37,612 nucleotides of DNA, taken from Pedobacter sp. HMWF019. Lineage in GTDB: Bacteria; Bacteroidota; Bacteroidia; Sphingobacteriales; Sphingobacteriaceae. The stretch is taken from positions 1 through 37,612 of the forward strand of contig NZ_QAIL01000036.1 in the NCBI RefSeq assembly GCF_003061025.1, given 5' to 3'. The position numbers and the translations under genes were made by a program. Below are positions 15,568 through 22,947 of this stretch, piece by piece. The number at the start of each line of letters is the position of its first letter. Position 1 is the stretch's first letter. The notes beneath the pieces are model-generated. The model was not told the DNA's origin and ran no database searches. It saw nothing but the letters and a program-made list of their open reading frames with translations.

Positions 15568-17570
15568 TGCGGAACTCAAAATTAATCCATCGATTATTGA
15601 AGCAGGTGCTCTTGTGTGCGGGACTGTTTACAGCCGGTTTAACTGGTGCATTTGCACAAAATCCTATGCCAGGGCAGCAGCCCAACCAGGTGCAGAGCCC
15701 GGCGGCCGAAGAACGGCTAAGGCTGGTCAAAGAAAGGTTGAATAACCTGGCCATTACGGTTCCTGGTTTAAACCAGAAAGTGGAGATGAACGTGTCTAAC
15801 GTTTCTGCTCAGGAGTTTTTACGTGCCCTGGCCCAATCCAATAACCTGAACATCAATATTGATCCTCAGCTGAATTTCAAGGTGTTTAACAATTTTACCA
15901 ACGAAACGGCTTTAAATGTGCTGGTCTTTTTAACCAAGGAGTATGGACTGGACATCAACCTGATTGGGTCTATTATGTCGGTAACCAAAGCCAAAGATCC
16001 TGTACCTGTGGTGCCGGTAAAGCAGATCAATGTGCGTTACCATCAACAGAACAATACCTTGAGCTTAGAACTGGACAACGATACGCTGGCGCAGGTGGCC
16101 AGGAAGATCACTATGGTTTCCGGGAAGAATGTGGTGGTGCCCAATACTTTGCTGACAAAGAAAGTAACGGGCTTTATGGCAGATGCTCCTTTTGAAACGG
16201 CCCTGGAGAAACTGGCTTATACCAATGACTTGAAGGTGGTTAAAACCAATGACAATGTATTTGTTTTCCAGGCTTTAGGCGAGGATGAGCAATTGTACAT
16301 TGACAGTGAAAAGAACACGGCGGTGAAAAGAAACCTGAAGCCGGTTAATGTGGCGAATGGAAATTCGGGCGGAGGTGCTAATTTCAGTCTGTTGAGCAGA
16401 GTGGTGGGCGGAAAGAAATTGCTGAGTGTGGATGCTATGAATGTAAATATGATCGATCTGATCAAAAATGCGGCCCAGGAACTGAATGCGAACTACTTTC
16501 TGTATTCGGATATTAAAGGGAGCATCACCATGCGGGTCAATGATATTAGTTATGATAATTTGCTAACGGCTGTTTTTCAGGGTACAGACTACACCTTTAA
16601 ACTGGAAAACGGGATCTATATGATCGGTGACAGGAAACTGGAGGGCTTAAGGGCGCATAAAATTATCCAGTTGCAGAACCGTTCGCTGGACACGGTGCAG
16701 AATATGATTCCTAATGATTGGAAACGGGGAGTGGAGATTAAGGAATTCAGGGAACAGAATACCATTCTTTTATCGGGCTCGGCGCCTCAGATTACCGAAA
16801 TAGAAGGTTTCATTAAACAGCTGGACAAGCTGGTTCCCATGGTGTTAATAGAAGTGACGCTGATCGATATCCGCAAAGGTCATGGTGTTAAAACCGGAAT
16901 TTCTGCCGGGGTGTCGGACAGTATTTCCAATCCGGGAAAGATCTTTCCGGGGATTGATTATACCTTTAGTTCCGGAGCGATCAATAGCTTTTTATCCAAA
17001 CTGGGCAGGAACAATTCCATTAACCTGGGCAGGGTAACGCCTAATTTCTATATCAACATTAGTGCGCTGGAGAACAACAGTAATGTAGAAGTGCGCTCTG
17101 TACCCAAATTATCTACGTTGAACGGCCATTCTGCAAACCTGAGTATTGGAAGCAAGCGTTATTACAGTACGAAGACGCAGAATGTGATTCCATCTTTAAC
17201 CACACAAACGGTGATTACGGAGCAGTTTACGGCGGTTGATGCGAATTTGAACATCAATATTAAACCGGTGGTTTCGGGTGATAGCCAGATTACGCTGAAC
17301 ATCAAAGTGGATATTTCTGATTTTATTGGGGATCCGCCTTTGAATGCGCCGCCTCCAACCTCTACCAGTAAGTTTGAATCTATTGTGCGTGCAAAAAATG
17401 AGGATATGATTGTATTGGGTGGTTTGGAGCGTACAGAGAGCAGCGAAAGTGGTTCTGGTGTGCCGGTCTTGTCTCGGATTCCAATTTTGAAATGGTTGTT
17501 CAGCAGCCGCAGTAAATCGAATAATAAGGTAGTGACTGTGGTGTTTATTAAACCAACTATTATTTACTAG
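15567..17570 (+). CDS. gspD: Secretin (GspD/PilQ family) outer-membrane channel
   Basis: This encodes 667 residues with a signal peptide cleaved after about Ala30 (GAFAQN). The periplasmic part has repeated STN/N-type domains: about 65-145 (SAQEFLRALAQSNNLNINID), about 180-235, and about 285-350 (LIKNAAQELNANYFLYSD). An N1-like domain ends at EIEGFIKQLDKLVP. The channel domain begins at VLIEVTLIDI and ends with the secretin signature around MIVLGGLERT and VPVLSRIPILKWLF, closing VVFIKPTIIY. It forms a multimeric outer-membrane gate. It overlaps the ATPase gene by 1 nt and is 1 nt from the next gene. No AMIN domain and no pilotin-binding tail are obvious. Confidence 0.9.
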   Translation: MRNSKLIHRLLKQVLLCAGLFTAGLTGAFAQNPMPGQQPNQVQSPAAEERLRLVKERLNNLAITVPGLNQKVEMNVSNVSAQEFLRALAQSNNLNINIDPQLNFKVFNNFTNETALNVLVFLTKEYGLDINLIGSIMSVTKAKDPVPVVPVKQINVRYHQQNNTLSLELDNDTLAQVARKITMVSGKNVVVPNTLLTKKVTGFMADAPFETALEKLAYTNDLKVVKTNDNVFVFQALGEDEQLYIDSEKNTAVKRNLKPVNVANGNSGGGANFSLLSRVVGGKKLLSVDAMNVNMIDLIKNAAQELNANYFLYSDIKGSITMRVNDISYDNLLTAVFQGTDYTFKLENGIYMIGDRKLEGLRAHKIIQLQNRSLDTVQNMIPNDWKRGVEIKEFREQNTILLSGSAPQITEIEGFIKQLDKLVPMVLIEVTLIDIRKGHGVKTGISAGVSDSISNPGKIFPGIDYTFSSGAINSFLSKLGRNNSINLGRVTPNFYINISALENNSNVEVRSVPKLSTLNGHSANLSIGSKRYYSTKTQNVIPSLTTQTVITEQFTAVDANLNINIKPVVSGDSQITLNIKVDISDFIGDPPLNAPPPTSTSKFESIVRAKNEDMIVLGGLERTESSESGSGVPVLSRIPILKWLFSSRSKSNNKVVTVVFIKPTIIY

Positions 17571-17571
17571 T

Positions 17572-18738
17572 ATGGCTTTTGATTTCAATTTTAAATCGGG
17601 GCTGAGCGATAGTAAGGGGCTGGAACTGAAACTTCAGGCCGATGGTTTGATCGATGTGCGCTTGGTGGAGCTTTCCCTGAAAGGTAAAATGGTCCGGATC
17701 GGGAAAAAAAAGCAGTATACCGCTGAACTGGATCAAATTGCTAATGGGCTATCTGGTCCTCTGGCGATTACGGTAACCGGCCGTGGGGTGTTGATTAAGA
17801 AAACGAAAAAGCTGGATGAAGTTACGGAGGCTGCTTTACAGCAGGTGTTTCCTGGCTTCAATTTGAGGGAGTTCTATGTTCAGAATTTTATTTCTGGCGA
17901 AGATTCTTTTTTGACGGTGGTGAGAAAAGACATTGTTGATAAAATGATTGCTGCTTTTAAGAAGAAGGGGGTGGAGGTCTTGATGTTGAGCCTGGGCCCG
18001 TTTGTGGTAGATCAGGTACTTCTGCAACTCAACTTATACCAGGATTCATTGAGTTTTGACGGGCACCGCATCAAATTCAGGGAGGATAAGAGCTGGGAGA
18101 GTTATACTCAACAGCTGGAAACAGATGTGGGTTTTGCCCTGAAAATTGATTTGGAAACCATGCCCGAGCCGTTTTTATTAAGTTATGCTACAGCGTTTCA
18201 GCTGATCCTGGCTGAAGTTTTGGATCCGGTAGAGGTGGATGCTCCGGAGATCGGGGAAAACAGGGCGGAGTGTATCGCGAAGCTCAAATTTGAGAACAGA
18301 GGTGTGCTGGTACTGGGCCTTTTTTTTGTGCTCCTGCTCCTTAATTTTTTGTTGTTTGGTTTTTACAATTCCAGTAACCAGGAAATGGAAGGCCGGGCGG
18401 GCAGGAAATCTGATCTCTCGGCCAATAAGAAGAAAATGGAAACGGAAATTAAGGAAAAGGAAATTCTGGTGAAGAAACTGGGTTGGAATAAGGGCCTTGG
18501 TTATGCTTATATCTGCGACCAGATTGGGGCAGGTTTGCCAGGTTCTGCTACGCTGACCGAAATGTCTGTAGAATCTGGTTTGATTAAATTGAAGGGTACT
18601 GCACAGAATGTGTACGCCATCAACGACTGTATTTACACTTTTAAACGCAAATCATGGGTGAAGGAGGTGCAGCTGGAAAAGTATACCGCTGATGACCAGA
18701 AGCAGGCACAGGTTTTTACCATTACTTTAAATTACTGA
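17572..18738 (+). CDS. PilM-PilN fusion-like (GspL-like) assembly protein
   Basis: This encodes 388 residues. Residues 1-240 are cytoplasmic and look like a divergent actin-like PilM/GspL domain (LAITVTGRGVLIKK, then FLTVVRKDIVDKMIAAFKKKG). One membrane segment spans about 244-264 (VLVLGLFFVLLLLNFLLFGF), followed by a Lys/Glu coiled coil (about 270-300). A small PilN-like ferredoxin-fold domain follows (LTEMSVESGLIKLKGTAQNV, ending VFTITLNY). This layout equals GspL: it would anchor the ATPase to the inner-membrane platform. The gene sits 1 nt after the secretin and 1 nt before the PilO-like gene. Sequence similarity to characterised families is weak, so the call leans on topology and gene order. 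Confidence 0.7.
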   Translation: MAFDFNFKSGLSDSKGLELKLQADGLIDVRLVELSLKGKMVRIGKKKQYTAELDQIANGLSGPLAITVTGRGVLIKKTKKLDEVTEAALQQVFPGFNLREFYVQNFISGEDSFLTVVRKDIVDKMIAAFKKKGVEVLMLSLGPFVVDQVLLQLNLYQDSLSFDGHRIKFREDKSWESYTQQLETDVGFALKIDLETMPEPFLLSYATAFQLILAEVLDPVEVDAPEIGENRAECIAKLKFENRGVLVLGLFFVLLLLNFLLFGFYNSSNQEMEGRAGRKSDLSANKKKMETEIKEKEILVKKLGWNKGLGYAYICDQIGAGLPGSATLTEMSVESGLIKLKGTAQNVYAINDCIYTFKRKSWVKEVQLEKYTADDQKQAQVFTITLNY

Positions 18739-18739
18739 T

Positions 18740-19288
18740 ATGATAAATAAGCTCAATTATAGACAGCGAAATAAACTTTTGCTTCCACTGGCGGCCTTTG
18801 GCTTATTGCTGTGCTGGTTTTTTGCGTTTAGCAAAACTTTTGATGCCATTTGTTTGCACCATAGTTTTGAGCAGGAAGCTCTTGGCCTGGCGCAAAATGA
18901 CCTTTCTTTTAACCCTGTACATGCGCAGAAAAAGTTGAATGCGCTGAATGAAATTATCAAAGCCTACAGGGTGAACCCAGAGCAGTGGCACAACGACATC
19001 TGGTTGAAAGTGTCTGCGGTTGCCGGGGCTAGAAATGTGTCTATTGATTATACTTTAACACAGCCTTCCATAGAAAGAGATTCTACAGCTGTTGGGGTCA
19101 ATCAAAGTCTTCATTTTTACGGAGGTTATGTGGAATTGGTGAAGTTGGTGGATACTTTGGAGCGTATGCCGGGAATAGGAAAGGTATCTGCTGTGCAGAT
19201 TAAGGCGCCTTTAAAAGATTTGCTAACCGAACGGAAAGATAAATGTGTGTTAAAAGTTGACTTTAGAGGCGTTGAACGCGAAAAATAG
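18740..19288 (+). CDS. PilO/GspM-like inner-membrane protein
   Basis: This encodes 182 residues: a basic N-terminus, one membrane helix (about 13-31, LLLPLAAFGLLLCWFFAFSK), a helical region to about 90, then a ferredoxin-like domain with the PilO-type pattern HFYGGYVELVKLVDTLERMP. It is expected to pair with the PilN-like domain of its neighbour in the periplasm and link the inner-membrane platform to the secretin. It is the last gene of the six-gene operon. The stretch 19289-19441 after it holds no gene and no clear terminator. The assignment is from topology, size and position. Confidence 0.7.
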   Translation: MINKLNYRQRNKLLLPLAAFGLLLCWFFAFSKTFDAICLHHSFEQEALGLAQNDLSFNPVHAQKKLNALNEIIKAYRVNPEQWHNDIWLKVSAVAGARNVSIDYTLTQPSIERDSTAVGVNQSLHFYGGYVELVKLVDTLERMPGIGKVSAVQIKAPLKDLLTERKDKCVLKVDFRGVEREK

Positions 19289-19441
19289 CCTCCAATTATC
19301 ATCCAATTGTCAGCTTTAATTAATGTTAAGAAATGATTAATCCTTTTTGCTTTTCAATTGTCCTATAGCTAAATTAACAGAAGTTAATATACTCATGGCA
19401 ACATGATTAGCATATGAACAAGAACACTAAATAATAAGCAA

Positions 19442-20284
19442 ATGAAAACTCTAAGGTTTAAATCGTTAATTGTCGCAGGAACCATCCTCCTTATCAGTGG
19501 CTTTACTACTACCAGCGCCCTTGCTCAAAGAGGCGGTCGTGGTGGAGGCGGTGGCGGCCATATGTCTGGCGGCGGCGGCCGTGGGATGTCATCAGGTGCA
19601 CATATTTCATCAGGAAGGCCTGGCGGCTCCCGTCCTTCATTTAATGCCGGTTCCCGTCCTTCGAGGCCTGGTAGCGGTTATCGTCCAGGTCGTCCGGGTT
19701 ATCGTCCAGGCGGGGGTTATCGTCCGGGATGGGGTTACCGTCCGGGATGGGGATATCGCAGACCTTATTACGGGTATTACAGTTTCTACAGGCCTTTTTT
19801 AGGCATTAGTTTAAGCATATTGCCTTATGGATATTATCCTTTCTATTTCGGTGCAGATCAGTTTTATTTCTCTGATGGATTCTTTTACAGACAATATGAC
19901 AACGAATATAAAGTAGTAGTTCCTCCGGTAGGTGCACAAGTTCCAAGCTTGCCTTCGGCTGCTAAAGAAGTAACCATCAACGGCCAGACTTACTACGAAT
20001 ATAAAGGCGTTTACTATACATTAGGACAAGATGCAAACGGTAAAACAGTATATGTGGTTGCAGGTAAAGATGGTGTGTTGAACACTGGCGACGGCAACAA
20101 CGCAGTAGATACTCCGGCTAATGTTCCTCAGGTTGGTGATACAGTTGATCAGCTTCCTGACGGTGCCAGAGACGTGATGATCAAAGGCGTACAGTACTAT
20201 GTAACTGAAGATGGCATTTACTACGAAAAACAAGTAGATGGCAACAACAAAATAACCTATAAAGTTATTGGGATAGGAAACTAA
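19442..20284 (+). CDS. Secreted Gly/Arg/Tyr-rich protein, DUF6515-like
   Basis: This encodes 280 residues. The signal peptide ends near SALAQ (about residue 29). Next is a low-complexity segment (about 30-125) with GGGGGHMSGGGGRGM and repeats of YRPGxGYRPGWG, then a Tyr/Phe-rich hydrophobic stretch. Two tandem copies of a small beta module follow (LPSAAKEVTINGQTYYEYKG and LPDGARDVMIKGVQYYVTED), each about 45 residues, of the kind I associate with DUF6515. It is likely an exported envelope protein; the function is unknown. It stands alone: no promoter is obvious in the 150 nt upstream, and a strong terminator follows. The GC-rich repeats make an overlapping frame look open, but that frame is spurious. 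Confidence 0.75.
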   Translation: MKTLRFKSLIVAGTILLISGFTTTSALAQRGGRGGGGGGHMSGGGGRGMSSGAHISSGRPGGSRPSFNAGSRPSRPGSGYRPGRPGYRPGGGYRPGWGYRPGWGYRRPYYGYYSFYRPFLGISLSILPYGYYPFYFGADQFYFSDGFFYRQYDNEYKVVVPPVGAQVPSLPSAAKEVTINGQTYYEYKGVYYTLGQDANGKTVYVVAGKDGVLNTGDGNNAVDTPANVPQVGDTVDQLPDGARDVMIKGVQYYVTEDGIYYEKQVDGNNKITYKVIGIGN

Positions 20285-20310
20285 CGTTTCCTGTGGTTAG
20301 GAGAGCGATG

Positions 20311-20343
20311 AGCGGAGCAGATTTAGATGTGCTCCGCTTTTTT
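20311..20343 (+). terminator. Intrinsic terminator after the DUF6515-like gene
   Basis: The stem AGCGGAGCA/TGCTCCGCT (9 bp, 10-nt loop) is followed by a run of T, 27 nt after the stop codon. Confidence 0.85.
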
Positions 20344-20362
20344 ATTTCCGGGGCGGATTGAG

Positions 20363-20370
20363 TAAGTTTG
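20363..20370 (+). promoter_or_regulatory. -7 element TAAGTTTG for the M28 peptidase gene
   Basis: TAAGTTTG is a full match to TAnnTTTG and lies 24 nt before the ATG at 20395. It overlaps a possible TTG start at 20368, which argues that the TTG is promoter and not a start codon. No TTTG is seen at the -33 position. Confidence 0.5.
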
Positions 20371-20394
20371 ACCAAAATCAGTATTCCCTTTAAA

Positions 20395-22038
20395 ATGAAT
20401 TCAAAAACTATTTTTTCTTCTTGCTTCTTCATTGCTGCGATGAATGTAACCCAGGCTCAAAATCCTGATTCAGCGGCGATAAAGGCTATAAATGAACAAA
20501 GTTTTTCCCGGCATATTAAGGTATTGGCCTCTGATGAATTTAAAGGACGCAAGCCTTTTACCATAGGAGAAACCAAAACCATTAACTATTTAAAGAAAGA
20601 GTTTGAGCTGCTTGGTTTGAAACCGGGTCATGGTAAAAGCTATTTTCAGCAGGTACCAATGGTAGATATAAAATCTGTTCCGGAGGAAAAGATGGTGTTT
20701 AAAGGGCAAAATGGTGCTGTTGAGGCGTTTTATCAGACTGGTTTTGTTGCAGGTACGAAACATGTGGAGCCGGTTGTCAGCATTTCAGATTCTCCTTTGA
20801 TCTTTGCGGGTTATGGCATTGTAGCTCCTGAATATGGCTGGAATGATTATGCCGGCCTGGATGTGAAAGGGAAAACAGTTGTGGTGCTGATCAATGATCC
20901 GGGATTTAAAGACCCTAAGTTGTTTAAAGGTGAAAATATGACCTATTATGGCAGGTGGACTTATAAATTTGAAGAGGCGGCCAGACAAGGCGCTGCTGGG
21001 ATTTTGATTGTTCATGATGATGTTCCTGCGGGTTATCCATGGTCTGTGGTGCGTAGCGGCTGGTCTAAATCGAAATTGCAGCTGGAGGCTGAAGATCAAA
21101 ATAAATCAAGAGCAGTGGTTGAGGGTTGGATCAGCTTAGACATTGCGAAGAAATTGCTGGCGCTTGCCGGAAAAGATGAAAGTCTGTTTTCAGAGGCTTC
21201 AAAGCCAGGGTTTAAAGCGGTTGACCTGGGGCTTACCACTTCACTAACCATAAAAAATAGCATTAAGCGTTCGGTATCTAACAATGTACTCGCTTTGCTG
21301 CCGGGTAAGAAGAAAGCTGATGAATGCCTTATTTACTCTGCACACTGGGACCATTTTGGAGTGGGAGAGATCATTAAAGGCGATTCAGTGTATCATGGTG
21401 CGGTAGACAATGCTACCGGGGTTGCTGCTTTGCTGGAATTGGCTGCTGCATTTAAAAAGGTTAATCCGGATAGGTCTGTATTGTTTGTCTCCTTTACTGG
21501 CGAAGAGCAGGGCTTGCTGGGATCTGAGTATTACGCCAAACACCCGGTATTTCCAATTGCAAAAACACTTGCAGATATTAATATGGATATGATGTCGCCT
21601 ATGGGAAAAACAAAAGACATTATTGTGTACGGATATGGCCAATCGGAACTGGAGGATTATGCTGCAGCGTCTGCACAAAAGCAGGGAAGATTTGTAGTTA
21701 AAGAGCCTGTTCCATCTTCTGGTTTGTATTATCGCTCAGATCATTTTAACTTTGCTAAAGTCGGCATTCCTTCTTTGTTTACAGGTTCTGGAGTAGATCA
21801 TGTTAAATATGGTAAAGAATGGGGAACTAAACAGGCTGCAGATTATATCAAAACCAGGTATCATTCTCCTCAGGATAATTTTGATGAAAAATCCTGGGAC
21901 ATGAGTGGTATGGTTGAAGATGTACGCCTGCTGTTTGACCTGGGCTTTAAATTGAACATTGCCTCCCGTTTCCCGGCATGGAAAAATGGTTCTGAGTTTA
22001 AAAAAATAAGAGAAAATTATCCGGTAAATAAGGATTAA
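20395..22038 (+). CDS. Secreted M28-family zinc aminopeptidase with PA domain
   Basis: This encodes 547 residues from the ATG at 20395. The frame extends to a TTG at 20368, but that lies in the promoter, and the ATG gives a clean signal peptide ending TQAQ. Residues about 120-260 form an inserted protease-associated domain (IFAGYGIVAPEYGWNDYAGL, GAAGILIVHD). The catalytic part has the M28 zinc signature in order: HWDHFG near 317, GAVDNATGVAALLE, FTGEEQGLLGS with the Glu-Glu pair, NMDMMSP, and a final His in RYHSPQD. It would release N-terminal residues from peptides in the periplasm or outside the cell. A lipoprotein gene follows after 4 nt and is probably co-transcribed. Confidence 0.9.
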   Translation: MNSKTIFSSCFFIAAMNVTQAQNPDSAAIKAINEQSFSRHIKVLASDEFKGRKPFTIGETKTINYLKKEFELLGLKPGHGKSYFQQVPMVDIKSVPEEKMVFKGQNGAVEAFYQTGFVAGTKHVEPVVSISDSPLIFAGYGIVAPEYGWNDYAGLDVKGKTVVVLINDPGFKDPKLFKGENMTYYGRWTYKFEEAARQGAAGILIVHDDVPAGYPWSVVRSGWSKSKLQLEAEDQNKSRAVVEGWISLDIAKKLLALAGKDESLFSEASKPGFKAVDLGLTTSLTIKNSIKRSVSNNVLALLPGKKKADECLIYSAHWDHFGVGEIIKGDSVYHGAVDNATGVAALLELAAAFKKVNPDRSVLFVSFTGEEQGLLGSEYYAKHPVFPIAKTLADINMDMMSPMGKTKDIIVYGYGQSELEDYAAASAQKQGRFVVKEPVPSSGLYYRSDHFNFAKVGIPSLFTGSGVDHVKYGKEWGTKQAADYIKTRYHSPQDNFDEKSWDMSGMVEDVRLLFDLGFKLNIASRFPAWKNGSEFKKIRENYPVNKD

Positions 22039-22042
22039 AAAT

Positions 22043-22861
22043 ATGAAACCAACACTATACGCACTTCTCCTCGCGGCCGTTCTGTTTGGCTGTAGCAAAA
22101 ACGAAACCTCTAAAGTTTATAAGCCGAAGGTATTAACGGCTATGGAAAGCTTTAATGAATATGGTAAAGGCAGTGATTCGCTGGCCATCAGTAAAAAGGA
22201 AGATTCCTCAGGTGAGCCGGATAAAAAAGATGGCGACGGGATAAGGAAATGGTACAGTGTTAAATTTCTGGATACACTGATACAGATCCAGGTAAATCCA
22301 GATGATCCGAAATCTGCAACGGATAAGTTTGCTTTTGCAGAGTTTATCAATACGGCTAAAACCTGTGCATTGGTACAGATTGCAGACCAGTCTGGTTTGG
22401 CAGCTCCGGTATATATTGTAACGGTAAAAAACAATAAGGTGGAAGTGGTGAGCTTGTATCGTCCTTCTAATGGTCCTGCAGACGTTAAGTTTACCAAAGG
22501 GATTACCCGGGTTGGTAATGCAGGTTACATCATCAATAATGATTTTTATGTAACCAGAGTGTATGCCAAAGCGTATTTGCTTAAAAGACAAAATCCAGAC
22601 CAGCGCATACAGGGTGATTTTGTGATCAATTCTTCTGATATTTCTACTTTCGTGTTTTTGGTAGGCAATTCTTTATATGAGCTGCACTATCCAACTGGCG
22701 AGGTTTTTCTGCAGCCGGTTCCGGCTGAAACAGCATCGAGCCTGGAGAGCACTTATGATTGGATACAGCAAAATTGTAAATGGGTTAAAAATGCCAAAGG
22801 AATTTCTTTCCTTAAAGCGCAGGATCCCGATAGAATTGTAGACATCAAGGAATTTAAATAG
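22043..22861 (+). CDS. Hypothetical lipoprotein
   Basis: This encodes 272 residues starting MKPTLYALLLAAVLFGCSKN, with lipobox LFGC and Cys17. The mature N-terminus is Ser/Lys/Asp-rich and probably a flexible linker (about 40-65). A mixed alpha/beta domain follows, with PVYIVTVKNNKVEVVSLYRP and later YPTGEVFLQPVP. I recognise no family. It begins 4 nt after the M28 peptidase stop codon, so the two are likely one operon and the lipoprotein may accompany the peptidase in the envelope. It ends with DRIVDIKEF and is followed by two inverted repeats before the next gene. Confidence 0.7.
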   Translation: MKPTLYALLLAAVLFGCSKNETSKVYKPKVLTAMESFNEYGKGSDSLAISKKEDSSGEPDKKDGDGIRKWYSVKFLDTLIQIQVNPDDPKSATDKFAFAEFINTAKTCALVQIADQSGLAAPVYIVTVKNNKVEVVSLYRPSNGPADVKFTKGITRVGNAGYIINNDFYVTRVYAKAYLLKRQNPDQRIQGDFVINSSDISTFVFLVGNSLYELHYPTGEVFLQPVPAETASSLESTYDWIQQNCKWVKNAKGISFLKAQDPDRIVDIKEFK

Positions 22862-22888
22862 CTTTTCTTGCTGTAATTGCTGAATATT

Positions 22889-22916
22889 CTGCTGATTGGA
22901 CTCATCTTTTCAGCAG
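22889..22916 (+). other. Small inverted repeat after the lipoprotein gene
   Basis: CTGCTGA and TCAGCAG form a 7-bp stem with a 14-nt loop. No T run follows, so termination is uncertain; it may be leader structure of the next gene together with the hairpin at 22921. Confidence 0.35.
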
Positions 22917-22920
22917 GATT

Positions 22921-22947
22921 GCCCATATTTTTAAACTTAATATGGGC
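22921..22947 (+). promoter_or_regulatory. Hairpin occluding the start of the GH28-like gene
   Basis: GCCCATATT and AATATGGGC make a perfect 9-bp stem around a 9-nt loop. The first possible start codon (22942) lies inside the right arm, while the second ATG (22948) lies just outside. The structure could mask initiation or favour the second ATG. Confidence 0.5.

Noticed and set aside
19470..19802. 110-residue Val/Ala-rich plus-strand frame
   Set aside because: It is an out-of-frame reading of the GC-rich repeats in the DUF6515-like gene.
20368..20394. TTG start adding nine residues to the M28 peptidase
   Set aside because: The TTG is part of the TAAGTTTG promoter element, and the ATG at 20395 gives a proper signal peptide.
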